IMG/VR virus record: IMGVR_UViG_3300018080_000307
Span: 1-40,556 of that record
Length of the DNA: 40,556 bases
DNA from: a virus
Direction: 5' to 3' (one strand)
Positions 21,282 through 29,221 of this stretch are shown here, in pieces. A program made the translations under genes and the position numbers. Positions within the stretch are counted from its first letter, which is position 1, and every line of letters begins with the position of its first letter. Under the pieces are notes generated by a model that did no database searches, was not told where the DNA came from, and saw only the letters and a list, made by a program, of their open reading frames with translations.

Positions 21282-21721
21282 TATCTAAGCCTCCGGTTTA
21301 CTGCTCGTTTCAGTTCTTTTTCGATTTCCCTCTTGTAGCTTTTCACTACTTTCGTTAGCTTCTTCCATCCTCTTGCACCGTGGAATTTAGCTTGAACATC
21401 TCCATGAACGTACTTGGCGTAGGAAGCAAGGTTCCCAATTTTGGCTTGAAATTTAGCCAGACTGGTTTTGGCATACCATTGACCAAGCAAGTCCTCTGAA
21501 TCATCATAAGCTTTGGTGCCCTGCATTCGTCCAGTACCGCGCCTGTACCAAGTACCTGTACTGGGTACATTGGCGCTTGTTTCCGCAGGATACTTTCCTG
21601 CTTCGTGCATTATTTCGTCTGTGATGAGGGGGAAAACCTCGTTGAATACCTTTTCTGCTTGGACTTTGGAGAGTTTCTTGCGGAGTTCGTCAATACCTTT
21701 TATTTCTATCTCAGTTTGCAT
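21281..21721 (-). CDS. HK97 gp10-like head-tail / minor structural protein
   Basis: 146 residues: IEIKGIDELRKKLSKVQAEK at the N terminus, then PAETSANVPSTGTWYRRGTG, SLAKFQAKIGNLASYAKYVH and a very basic C terminus. This pattern is typical of the gp10/HK97 tail-component family. It lies upstream of the protease, earlier than usual, so it could instead be a minor head protein. It overlaps its neighbours as TAATG. Confidence 0.62.
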   Translation of the reverse strand: MQTEIEIKGIDELRKKLSKVQAEKVFNEVFPLITDEIMHEAGKYPAETSANVPSTGTWYRRGTGRMQGTKAYDDSEDLLGQWYAKTSLAKFQAKIGNLASYAKYVHGDVQAKFHGARGWKKLTKVVKSYKREIEKELKRAVNRRLR

Positions 21722-22290
21722 TACGAACTAGGGATATCTTCAAACCACCCATGGATACCAGCGCATACCGTGGCGTCGGTATCGTTGCCGGTATACTGAA
21801 TCGTGAACGATTCCGCAGTAGCGGCGCTGTATTTCAATGCGATGGGCGGGTTAAATTGAACAGTGTGAACAATCTCGCTGGGTAAGTCTGAACCATAGGT
21901 ACAGAACTTGTAAGCTGGTGAAAGCGCAGCTGCGGTACCTGTAGCCGCTGCGGATGAACATTTCACCAGTTGGAAAGTGGCGTAATCGGCCACTGTTTCC
22001 ACACCGACAGCAATTTCCGTAATAAATGCAATCTGGTTCGTGGCAGTCATGCCCACGAATACGTCGCTGTCCGCACAGGTAACCGCTACCGAAGTACACG
22101 CCAGCGCAGTTTCCCAGGTGAAGAAGTCGTCACCGCGCCTGAGTGCCGCCCAAACGGGGTCCATGCTGAACAGTCCGCTGAAGCCTTCGTCGTAGATGCG
22201 GAGGGATTTTTGGTTCGATGAACTGCCTCCGAGGGATATCGTAGAATCTGAGTCTGTAAGACTGAGTGCCGAATCTGAATCTAATGCCAT
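21721..22290 (-). CDS. Structural-looking protein (189 aa), Ser/Thr/Ala-rich
   Basis: No family recognised. The first 30 residues are Asp/Ser repeats (DSDSALSLTDSDSTISLGG), followed by hydrophobic strands with an even spread of Thr and Ala (VAVTCADSDVFVGMTATNQI, FQLVKCSSAAATGTAAAL), much like small beta-barrel virion proteins. It ends WFEDIPSS. It lies between the minor head fusion and the gp10-like gene. Decoration or fibre-like role is possible. Confidence 0.6.
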   Translation of the reverse strand: MALDSDSALSLTDSDSTISLGGSSSNQKSLRIYDEGFSGLFSMDPVWAALRRGDDFFTWETALACTSVAVTCADSDVFVGMTATNQIAFITEIAVGVETVADYATFQLVKCSSAAATGTAAALSPAYKFCTYGSDLPSEIVHTVQFNPPIALKYSAATAESFTIQYTGNDTDATVCAGIHGWFEDIPSS

Positions 22291-22299
22291 TTGTTACTC

Positions 22300-22497
22300 C
22301 TAAGTTTGTATTTCTCCTACTACTAAATTGACGCCGATTCTGCCGTCCTGTGTGAGTTGGGGAACGCCTACGAGTTGAAGGCCGTGCTTGTTGCAGAGTG
22401 CAACGTACTCATCTCTAAAGGTGTTCTGCCTGCGTGTTGCCTCGGCGGTCAGGATTTCTTTTGCTTGTTCTTCTGTTATTGCATTTGATTTACTCAT
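22300..22497 (-). CDS. Hypothetical protein (65 aa)
   Basis: No family recognised. Helical N-terminal half (ITEEQAKEILTAEATRRQNT), then strands VGVPQLTQDG and GVNLVVGEIQ. It may be a small co-factor of the fibre-like neighbour, because such small proteins often follow fibre-type genes. It is packed between two head-region genes. Confidence 0.5.
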   Translation of the reverse strand: MSKSNAITEEQAKEILTAEATRRQNTFRDEYVALCNKHGLQLVGVPQLTQDGRIGVNLVVGEIQT

Positions 22498-22505
22498 GGT
22501 AGAGA

Positions 22506-22778
22506 TTACTCCTCATAAATAGATAAATTATTGTCTTGTGCAAGTGTCTGTAATTTTGAACGGATTAAATCTTTTACTGCGTTTACTTCGGCAGGTGTGA
22601 AGTCTAAATCTGATAACGGTAAAGTTAATCTAGCCTCCGTTTCTCCTGGTGCGGTATCATTTAGAACTTGAACGAATACATTACCCCCAATCGAATCATT
22701 TAAGTAATGGTAAGTGAATTTGAATTCTGCGTAAGGTCTTACTGCGTTCTTAGGTAATAATTCGTTTACTTGTGACAT
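22506..22778 (-). CDS. Hypothetical protein (90 aa)
   Basis: No family recognised. It has a beta first half (YAEFKFTYHYLNDSIGGNVF, VQVLNDTAPGETEARLTLPL) and a helical end (AEVNAVKDLIRSKLQTLAQD). AAGGAG precedes the ATG. It follows the minor head/fibre fusion and may be a partner of its C-terminal region. Confidence 0.5.
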   Translation of the reverse strand: MSQVNELLPKNAVRPYAEFKFTYHYLNDSIGGNVFVQVLNDTAPGETEARLTLPLSDLDFTPAEVNAVKDLIRSKLQTLAQDNNLSIYEE

Positions 22779-22787
22779 TTATTCTCC

Positions 22788-25241
22788 TTATGCGCTAGGC
22801 GCAGCATAGAATGGGACATAGTAAACCCCATCGGTAATCGGATTTGTCGCTTGGTCATCCTGAATGTAAACTTGGAACCAGCCCACCAACGCCCCCGGCG
22901 TGGACATATCGGCTACGTCAACTAGTGACCTGTCTGCTTCGCCGTCCTCTGAACTGCCGACAAGTTTTATGAATTCTATGTCAATGTCTGCTTGATCCAA
23001 TAATAATACCGGTTGGGCGCCAGTGGAAGATGATTGATCTGCGTGTATCACTGCGGATGGTGCATGAGAACCACCGAACGCGGCGTCTACTGTAACGTTC
23101 AGGTTTGCTGTAGGTGATAGCGTTAAGTCCCCAGCGGTCGTACTGATGATGGATGCTTGGCGAAAAGCTAGACTGTCGCCAAAGGAAATTGTCCCCGCGC
23201 CTGTATAAATTGCAAAACTTTGATATGTTCCGACACTTTGATCTAATATTCGTAATCCATATAAGGAGGTTATACTACCTGACGTAATTGTTGGACTCTC
23301 AATATAAATTCCATATCCTTCGGCAACAACTAAAGAGGCATTATTTGTTCTTACTTTAGATTGAACCCCCATCAAACTACCAACCGCGCCAGCTCTTTGT
23401 GATGTAGCAGTTGATGCAATTCCTCTTGCGCTACCCGCTCCTTGATTCCGTACCTCAAAGACCAAACCATAGCACGTTGAAGCGGTATTTAAAACACTTG
23501 AATTATTGGCAGAGAACAAATAAGTCCCAAACGCATCATTGGAACCTGCTATTCTAATGGCGCCATTTGAATTCGCCTCAAAATTCTGTGCTATTGAAAT
23601 GCCCTTTGTAAAAGATATAAGATCCTCAGATTCATCCCACCATATTCTTGGTGCTCCTGTTACCCCCACGGTTATAATATCAACATCGCCATCCGAGCCA
23701 GGGTTATAATCAATCCCATTAGTACCCGACACAATGACATTTCCCGCTGAATTGAATGTTAAATTCCCCGCAGTGGTTGAAATTGTTGCTGCCGCCGAAA
23801 ATACTATATTCCCTGATGTTCCGGCTTTTCCAATCCCTAAACCGGCAAATTGCGGAATCGCCCCCGTGTGGATGTTCTGCGGTAAACTAAGCGTTACTGT
23901 AGTCCCAGCCCCGCCATCGGTCACCGTTATCTGGTTAGCAGTCCCCGTCAACACGCGTTCGTTAGCCAGCACGCTGGTAGTCGCCAAGGTAACGTAAGAA
24001 GGCTTTTCGATGTCCGGCCAGTGGCCCCCACCTCCGCCACCGCGCACGGGTTCCGATTGCAGGTATTCCGGCAAGTCGGCCATGGTCAGCGGGCGGATTT
24101 GCTTGCCGATTAAGACGTCCTTTGGCCCCATGTCGTCGGTGTGGTCCAAAAGGGAGTGGTCTTTGAAGGGATGATCGTGAACCGCGGAAGCGTAGCTGGC
24201 GGCTTTCTTTTCTACGATTTCGTAGGCTTTGGCTTCTGCTTCACGCTTTATTTTTGGTAATTGATTGCCGATGATTTTGATTTCGGTGCTGATTTTCCGA
24301 GTTTCCTGGCTTTGCTTTTTTTGTATGGAAGTGAGTTCGTCTTTTGATGCGAGTTGCGATTGAGTTTCTTTTACCTCATTTACTTGTTCTGTAAGGACAT
24401 CGCTTCTCTCATTAAAGTGCTTGGTTGCTTTGGCAAATTGTTTTGTTATTAGCTCTACCGCTGATTTAAATTCCTCTCTTAGACTTTGGGGAAGTTCATT
24501 CACCATAGAACCCAAGGAGCCCAAACCTATCAAAAAATCAGCCAAAGCGTTTTCCTTATATGTTTTCTTTTCTTCTTTTCTTCTTCTGAACACTCTACAC
24601 CTACAATTCGGATGGGCAGGGGGGTAACCCTGCCATGCCGTACCACGAGGCTTCCCGTGTCTATCGCCGCAAACGTTGCACACCAGCCCGTCGTGGCGTG
24701 TTTCCCAGATTTCGTCAAACTCGATACCCATTTCAGCGAACTGCTTCGCCATCGCCTCGGCACCTGCCGAATGTGCCCGGGTTATCTCTGTAACTGCTAT
24801 GGTTTCCGCACGCTTGGGGCTGTAGACGCCACTTTCCATGATGGCCTTCATCACGTCTTTTACTGTGTAGCCTTCGACTGAGTAAAAGTTTTCAATGGCT
24901 TTTTGTACGGCCATTTGTGTTGTGGTGGTGATTTTAGTTACATATTCAAGTGAGTATGCCTTCACCCATTCAATCGCAGCCGAGAGGATGTTGTCGATGT
25001 AACCGGCCTCGGTTTTTTCATCATAAAGCAGGTTTCTGTAGGTATAATCAGCGCCCATGCCGTAGGCTTTTTCTGCAAATGGTTCAATGACAACCCGCAT
25101 TTTCTGGATTTGCTTTTCCCAGAAGTCCTCGCTTAGTCCGTGAAACGGGCTACTCAGCTTTTCATTTATCTCTTTACGCTGTTGTGCCAGAAACTTACTT
25201 AGTTCTTTAGTAAACTTCTTCTCTAGGGAAAATCTATCCAC
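22788..25241 (-). CDS. Minor head protein (Mu gpF / SPP1 gp7-like) fused to a fibre-like C terminus
   Basis: 817 residues, far longer than the usual 250-450. Residues about 1-225 are a phage Mu F-like minor head domain with AVTEITRAHSAGAEAMAKQF, CNVCGDRHG and the diagnostic HPNCRCRV. About 260-350 is a coiled coil (EQVNEVKETQSQLASKDELT). A Gly hinge (RGGGGGGHWPDIEKP) leads at about 405 into 400 residues of repetitive Ser/Thr/Ala/Gly-rich beta structure, as in tail-fibre shafts (SAAATISTTAGNLTFNSAGN and a similar later ISTTAGDLTLSPTANLN), ending in GWFQVYIQDDQATNPITDG. The start is GTG with GAGG seven bases upstream and overlaps the portal stop. It may display a head fibre at or near the portal vertex. 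Confidence 0.8.
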   Translation of the reverse strand: MDRFSLEKKFTKELSKFLAQQRKEINEKLSSPFHGLSEDFWEKQIQKMRVVIEPFAEKAYGMGADYTYRNLLYDEKTEAGYIDNILSAAIEWVKAYSLEYVTKITTTTQMAVQKAIENFYSVEGYTVKDVMKAIMESGVYSPKRAETIAVTEITRAHSAGAEAMAKQFAEMGIEFDEIWETRHDGLVCNVCGDRHGKPRGTAWQGYPPAHPNCRCRVFRRRKEEKKTYKENALADFLIGLGSLGSMVNELPQSLREEFKSAVELITKQFAKATKHFNERSDVLTEQVNEVKETQSQLASKDELTSIQKKQSQETRKISTEIKIIGNQLPKIKREAEAKAYEIVEKKAASYASAVHDHPFKDHSLLDHTDDMGPKDVLIGKQIRPLTMADLPEYLQSEPVRGGGGGGHWPDIEKPSYVTLATTSVLANERVLTGTANQITVTDGGAGTTVTLSLPQNIHTGAIPQFAGLGIGKAGTSGNIVFSAAATISTTAGNLTFNSAGNVIVSGTNGIDYNPGSDGDVDIITVGVTGAPRIWWDESEDLISFTKGISIAQNFEANSNGAIRIAGSNDAFGTYLFSANNSSVLNTASTCYGLVFEVRNQGAGSARGIASTATSQRAGAVGSLMGVQSKVRTNNASLVVAEGYGIYIESPTITSGSITSLYGLRILDQSVGTYQSFAIYTGAGTISFGDSLAFRQASIISTTAGDLTLSPTANLNVTVDAAFGGSHAPSAVIHADQSSSTGAQPVLLLDQADIDIEFIKLVGSSEDGEADRSLVDVADMSTPGALVGWFQVYIQDDQATNPITDGVYYVPFYAAPSA

Positions 25242-26818
25242 AATTCAGCCTCATCAAAAATCATATCTACGTCGTCCTCGCCCTCGGCGTTTTCCAATTG
25301 CCCACCAATTGATGCGATAGTAAGGCTTGGAATAAACTCGCTTTTGAACTCACAAGCTGCGGGCCTTCCAGCCTTTACTCTTTTTATACTTTTCTTCCGC
25401 CACAATCTAAGCTCGTTAGTATAATCATCATTATTATCAATCGTCTTTGTGGGCATTTCCTTCGGCGGGAACGAAGGTACTGCTTGCTTTCCGATACCCG
25501 CATCGTCTACCTTGAAGCCCACAGCTACGGCACCTACTTCGGGTTTTATCACCCCAGCTTCCACCAGCCGTGCCACGCTTTCAGCGGAGCGGTCCTTATC
25601 CTCCTGCATGACATCCAGTTTTTCGGGAAGGAAACGGAATTCCAGTCCACCTTTAAATTCGTTCATCAATTCCGCATTAATCACGCCCTGGATGTATTCG
25701 GAGCGGGGGATAATGGTTTCTGTATACAATGAGCGCCGGTGCGTTTTCAGGGTCCCGTAGTTCACGGCCTCAGCCCCACTAATCAGGGCAATCGGCACTC
25801 CAAAGGCACAGGTGATGTCCCGCCGGATTTCCTGCCGGATTTCCGAGAGTGCCAGTTGGCTGGGGGCGTAGCCCATTTCTTTGGGCTCGAAGCCGTGGGA
25901 GATGAAGCCGGTTTTATGTTGCTTTTCGCTACCCCCAAATTCCCGTTTCCACTGGAGCATTAGTTTCTTTAGTTCGGTATTAGGGATAACTTCTTTAGAG
26001 GTCATTACGACATCCGGCATAGCCTTATTCTCAAAGAAGGCTGTAAGACACTTGTTAGCCTCGATTTCGATTTTCACCGCCGTTTTGCAGGTTTCCAGGG
26101 GGCTGATGGTACCGAAGTCGTTTACAGGGTCGTAGTTCCTAAATAAAATGATGTTTTCCCGGGCGAATTTTCTCGGGGTGCCGGATTCGATGCTTTGTTC
26201 AAAATGGGAAATCCCGTCCTTGCTGGCCTTGATTTCCATGGACGCGGGGTTCAGACGCTTGATGAATCGTATTGTTCCGCTTGTATTCGTTGCGGGATCC
26301 CCGCCGCCGCGTACCTTCCACCAGTAAGCCAGGCCATAGATGCATAAATCCTTTTCGGTGCTGGCGATCAGGTCCTTCCAGTTTGCCTCTGGGTTGACTT
26401 CCCGCAGTAATCTGGCGATATCGGTGTTTTTCTGCTCCGTTTCGCCCTTCATGATTACCCATGGCATGGTTGCGAGGGCCATAGCGCGCACATCCACGCA
26501 TTTGTAAACCCAGGGGGATTTTTTATAAAGTTTTTCTAAATTTACGCCATACTCTTCCTGTAAAACTAAGAATCTCTGATAAGTAATCGCCTTCTTAGGA
26601 TCGTCCGCAAATTCGACTAATACTTTCTCGTAGTCTCTTGGTTCTAAGTAAATCTCGTCACCAGCCTCCGCTAGGATCCTGGCTTCGGTTTCTGTAATCG
26701 TTTTGAAGATTGCTTTTTTAGGACCCGTTTTTAGAAATTTCTGCGCCGCATTTCCCGTATACTCCCAATGGTCAAAATAGGGGGAAGTTTCCTTTTCCGC
26801 GTCTGTTCTATTGTCCAT
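25223..26818 (-). CDS. Portal protein
   Basis: 531 residues, with portal-family features: KSPWVYKCVDVRAMALATMP, KDLCIYGLAYWWKVRGG, FARENIILFRNYDP, GTISPLETCKTAVKIEIEAN, CAFGVPIALISGAEAVNYG and a C-terminal wing. The dodecameric ring forms the DNA entry channel and the docking point for terminase. It lies between the large terminase and the minor head gene, the standard order. The Shine-Dalgarno is AAGGAG. A start at an upstream codon is not possible without overlapping terminase. Confidence 0.9.
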   Translation of the reverse strand: MDNRTDAEKETSPYFDHWEYTGNAAQKFLKTGPKKAIFKTITETEARILAEAGDEIYLEPRDYEKVLVEFADDPKKAITYQRFLVLQEEYGVNLEKLYKKSPWVYKCVDVRAMALATMPWVIMKGETEQKNTDIARLLREVNPEANWKDLIASTEKDLCIYGLAYWWKVRGGGDPATNTSGTIRFIKRLNPASMEIKASKDGISHFEQSIESGTPRKFARENIILFRNYDPVNDFGTISPLETCKTAVKIEIEANKCLTAFFENKAMPDVVMTSKEVIPNTELKKLMLQWKREFGGSEKQHKTGFISHGFEPKEMGYAPSQLALSEIRQEIRRDITCAFGVPIALISGAEAVNYGTLKTHRRSLYTETIIPRSEYIQGVINAELMNEFKGGLEFRFLPEKLDVMQEDKDRSAESVARLVEAGVIKPEVGAVAVGFKVDDAGIGKQAVPSFPPKEMPTKTIDNNDDYTNELRLWRKKSIKRVKAGRPAACEFKSEFIPSLTIASIGGQLENAEGEDDVDMIFDEAELWIDFP

Positions 26819-26828
26819 TCATTACTCC

Positions 26829-28043
26829 TTACACAAAACCCAAAGACACGGAGCCCCACACAGCACCGTAAACCATCAGGGCACGTGTGATAACCGTATC
26901 GTCATGCTTTCCTTTTGGGGCATTGAAGGTCAGATTTCCCATTCGAGTCTCTTTCATCTCGTAAGACATTAGCTCACCGGTTGCTATAGGGTTATCCAGC
27001 CATTTCCATTGTTCTTTTTCCAATGCAAGCGATAATTGACGAATAATCTTGCTTTTTGACTGGTGGGTACTCCAGAAAGCCGATATTGGTACCCCGTCCT
27101 CGTTTAGCTGCTCCAAGTTGGGTTCTCCCATCGCATTGGCTTCGCCTAACACGATTTCAGGCTTCCAGTCGTCGTAGATTTTCTTTATTCTGTCTCTCTG
27201 GATGGTGTAATCGACGGTATTGAAGCGATCCATGAATAACTCACACTGACAATCTACACATCCTAAATCAGCAATCGTGAAGTCGTTTCTCTTACCCCAG
27301 TCAATCGTTAAAATCAGTTTATGGTTTTTATGCTCTTCTAAATCCTCCGCCGTGGGGTTCCACAAGTTCGCCGGAATATTACGGAATACAGCCCCTTCAC
27401 CTTCCAAAAACTCCGCCAAAATCTCCTGACGATAGGCTTCGTCATCCATATCGGCTATCAACTCTTTCAGAGCTGCTTTCGACAAAAACGGGTTAGATTC
27501 GCTCGTAAAATGGAAGGATGCCCACCTGTCCCCATCTTCATGACATTTCATGTACAAATCGTGAAAATGGTTCATTCTCAGGGGCGTTGACGGAAACCAG
27601 GCGTCCCCGTCGTTATCCAGCAGCATCGGCTGGCCTACGGATTCCCAGGTGTCCGGGTTCATGAAAGCGTACTCGTCCAGTATCAGGAAGTCTGCATAGT
27701 CGCCACGCAAGCTGTCAGCGTCCCAGGCAGTCTTGGCTTTGATGCGGCCACCGTTGGGGAACTCGATGGTTTTCTTCTTTTCCAGCTTGCGAACCAGGCC
27801 GCCTTTTATCAGGGGATCCAGCCATTCTTTCACGTACGACCAGTACATCTCCGTCTGATCGTCCGTAGGAGCGGCGTAGAGCGCCCTGGAGCCATGTAAC
27901 GCCCTTTCAACGGATGTTTTAGCCGATAGTAACGTTTTTCCGGCTCTACGGCCGTTACAGATGACTTTGCGCTTTGCGGGGTGTCTGACTACCTGATATT
28001 GAGAATGTGTGTATTCTGGGAGGGAAATATTAATAGTGTTCAT
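26829..28043 (-). CDS. terL: Terminase large subunit (ATPase and nuclease)
   Basis: 404 residues. Walker A is CNGRRAGKT at about 29-37, Walker B FLILDEYAFM near 117-126, and the nuclease domain has LTIDWGKRNDFT (first Asp) and a C-terminal GKHDDTVITRAL with further metal ligands. It pumps DNA into proheads and cuts it. The ATG is at 28041-28043 with no good Shine-Dalgarno on the minus strand, probably because the plus-strand promoter of the small moron-like gene (28050..28077) occupies the leader. It is slightly short for the family but holds both domains. Confidence 0.9.
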   Translation of the reverse strand: MNTINISLPEYTHSQYQVVRHPAKRKVICNGRRAGKTLLSAKTSVERALHGSRALYAAPTDDQTEMYWSYVKEWLDPLIKGGLVRKLEKKKTIEFPNGGRIKAKTAWDADSLRGDYADFLILDEYAFMNPDTWESVGQPMLLDNDGDAWFPSTPLRMNHFHDLYMKCHEDGDRWASFHFTSESNPFLSKAALKELIADMDDEAYRQEILAEFLEGEGAVFRNIPANLWNPTAEDLEEHKNHKLILTIDWGKRNDFTIADLGCVDCQCELFMDRFNTVDYTIQRDRIKKIYDDWKPEIVLGEANAMGEPNLEQLNEDGVPISAFWSTHQSKSKIIRQLSLALEKEQWKWLDNPIATGELMSYEMKETRMGNLTFNAPKGKHDDTVITRALMVYGAVWGSVSLGFV

Positions 28044-28049
28044 TAGTAC

Positions 28050-28077
28050 TTGACAAACTGTAAAACGATAATATAAT
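28050..28077 (+). promoter_or_regulatory. Plus-strand promoter between the terminase genes
   Basis: TTGACA (28050-28055), 16-bp spacer, TATAAT (28072-28077), on the plus strand, against the direction of the surrounding late genes. The spacer has ACGATA next to the -10, as in the other operator sites. It drives the 37-codon membrane peptide at 28097. Confidence 0.75.
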
Positions 28078-28096
28078 GATTTAAAGGGAGGAAACT

Positions 28097-28210
28097 ATGT
28101 TATTCACAATAAATGAAATCGGGTTATTATTGCTGATACTGTGCGGGGTGGTATTACTCTGTGCGGTTCTTCTGGCAGCTAATTTTCTCAGGAAACGTCG
28201 AGATCGCTAG
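28097..28210 (+). CDS. Moron-like membrane peptide (37 aa) on the plus strand
   Basis: GGGAGG is placed six bases before the ATG and a consensus promoter lies upstream, so this short gene has all its own expression signals. The product starts MLFTINEIG, has a hydrophobic helix of about 20 residues (LLLLILCGVVLLCAVLLAAN) and a basic end (FLRKRRDR), giving a single-pass N-out membrane peptide by the positive-inside rule. Its last 23 bases overlap the end of the small terminase in antisense. It might act on the host envelope (exclusion or lysogenic conversion) but this is inference. No terminator follows. Confidence 0.65.
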   Translation: MLFTINEIGLLLLILCGVVLLCAVLLAANFLRKRRDR

Positions 28211-28643
28211 GTTTCACGTAACCCCGTTCATCAGCCCAGATCTCAAACTGCCTTTCCAGGATATCCGTTTCCCATTGGGAAGGCTCCACGTTAATCGTCA
28301 CGTCACCTTTCCCCAGCATACTATGACGCCTGTCTAAAGCTCTATCCAATGCATTGATCGCCGTAGTAAGCGCCTTATCTGCTTCAATCCCCTTATGCGA
28401 ATTCAACCTGTCAATGACTTCCTGCAACATCTCCAAAACAAACTGGTCCATGTCATCAGGCTTCTTAACCGGAGCCCGTTTGCGCTTCGCCTGCTGCGTA
28501 GCCCTGCCCAGCATCCTGTCTTTTGCCCGCTGGGCTTCTAACGCCGGATCATGCATGTAACAGTAACGACTATCAGGGTCGTACTTGTGACCAGCGTTGT
28601 TAGGACACGGTTTTCCGGATTTCGTAGTCGCTATGCATTTCAT
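28188..28643 (-). CDS. Terminase small subunit-like protein with N-terminal zinc finger
   Basis: 151 residues from the ATG at 28641-28643. A zinc-finger-like array is at the start: KCIATTKSGKPC, then CYMHDP, giving Cys/Cys/Cys/His. The middle is a helix-rich basic region (RMLGRATQQAKRKRAPVKKP) and a helical region (DQFVLEMLQEVIDRLN). Its place directly upstream of the large terminase is the main argument; such zinc-finger proteins are found in this position in many phages. The DNA-recognition subunit binds near the packaging site. Starts upstream of 28643 lie in GC-rich DNA with no codon bias. No strong Shine-Dalgarno is visible. Confidence 0.6.
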   Translation of the reverse strand: MKCIATTKSGKPCPNNAGHKYDPDSRYCYMHDPALEAQRAKDRMLGRATQQAKRKRAPVKKPDDMDQFVLEMLQEVIDRLNSHKGIEADKALTTAINALDRALDRRHSMLGKGDVTINVEPSQWETDILERQFEIWADERGYVKPSDLDVS

Positions 28644-28946
28644 AAAGGGGGATAACCTTGTGTAAGGGGGTCCTGTGCTACCAGGGCTCCTATGCCTACC
28701 CATGGGGGCTAGGGGGGTCTGGTGCCTGATTTCGGGTGGAGGGAGTAACTCGCAACCCATAGCCGGCGCCACAAAGAATTCTTTTCCTGTACACCTGTTG
28801 TCCAGGTTTCCGGGGTGCTGGTTGCCTAGTTACCCCTAGTGGTTGAGATAATTGTTGTTATCATAACCATGGTTGTCCAGGTATTGTCACTGTATACGGT
28901 ATACGGTATCGGGGGGCTTGGTAAGCAGTCCTCCCGCGGCCTTCGG
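28644..28946. other. GC-rich gap upstream of terminase small subunit; candidate packaging-site region
   Basis: About 300 bp with no convincing gene. It holds G- and C-runs (28646-28720), a tandem run TATACGG-TATACGG-TATCGG (28892..28910), and a GC-rich hairpin-like GCCGAAGGC (28937-28945 region). A cos or pac site close to terS would be expected here, but no signature is identifiable by eye. Short minus-strand frames in it are without codon support. Confidence 0.4.
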
Positions 28947-29144
28947 CTACCAGGAGCGCCAGTTGCACTCGCTCTCTGCTGCCAGCAGGCCCCGGTGGTG
29001 GGTATCCTGCCAGCGCCTACGTGCCTTGGATAGCCTGCGTTTCCAGTATCTACCGCCACTAGGCCACCGGGTATACCATCTGGCATACGGTGATATACGC
29101 TTACCGTGTTCTTTCCATGTGATACGGTGATTAGTATTGTGCAT
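28947..29144 (-). CDS. Small basic protein (65 aa) upstream of terminase
   Basis: A plausible gene: basic and Trp/Arg-rich, RISPYARWYTRWPSGGRYWK, RRLSKARRRWQDTHHRG and an ending ESECNWRSW. Proteins of this composition with a Cys-Asn-Trp tail are common just before terminase in tailed phages. There is no clear Shine-Dalgarno. An alternative frame (28826..29086) overlaps it but lacks such features. Confidence 0.5.
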   Translation of the reverse strand: MHNTNHRITWKEHGKRISPYARWYTRWPSGGRYWKRRLSKARRRWQDTHHRGLLAAESECNWRSW

Positions 29145-29187
29145 ATAAGTGACTATTATTGTGAGCGCAACTCTAGCGAAGATTGTC

Positions 29188-29221
29188 TGTTATAATTTAT
29201 TATGATTGTTATAATTTATTA
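29188..29221. repeat. Tandem 15-bp AT-rich repeat
   Basis: TGTTATAATTTATTA occurs at 29188..29202 and 29207..29221, 19 bp apart, spanning the stop codon of the metalloprotease gene. It may be a transcription or replication signal or a slippage product. Confidence 0.6.

Noticed and set aside
28826-29086. 86-codon minus-strand ORF upstream of terminase
   Set aside because: Gly/Pro/Thr-rich without fold-like pattern and in conflict with the more convincing 28947..29144 frame.
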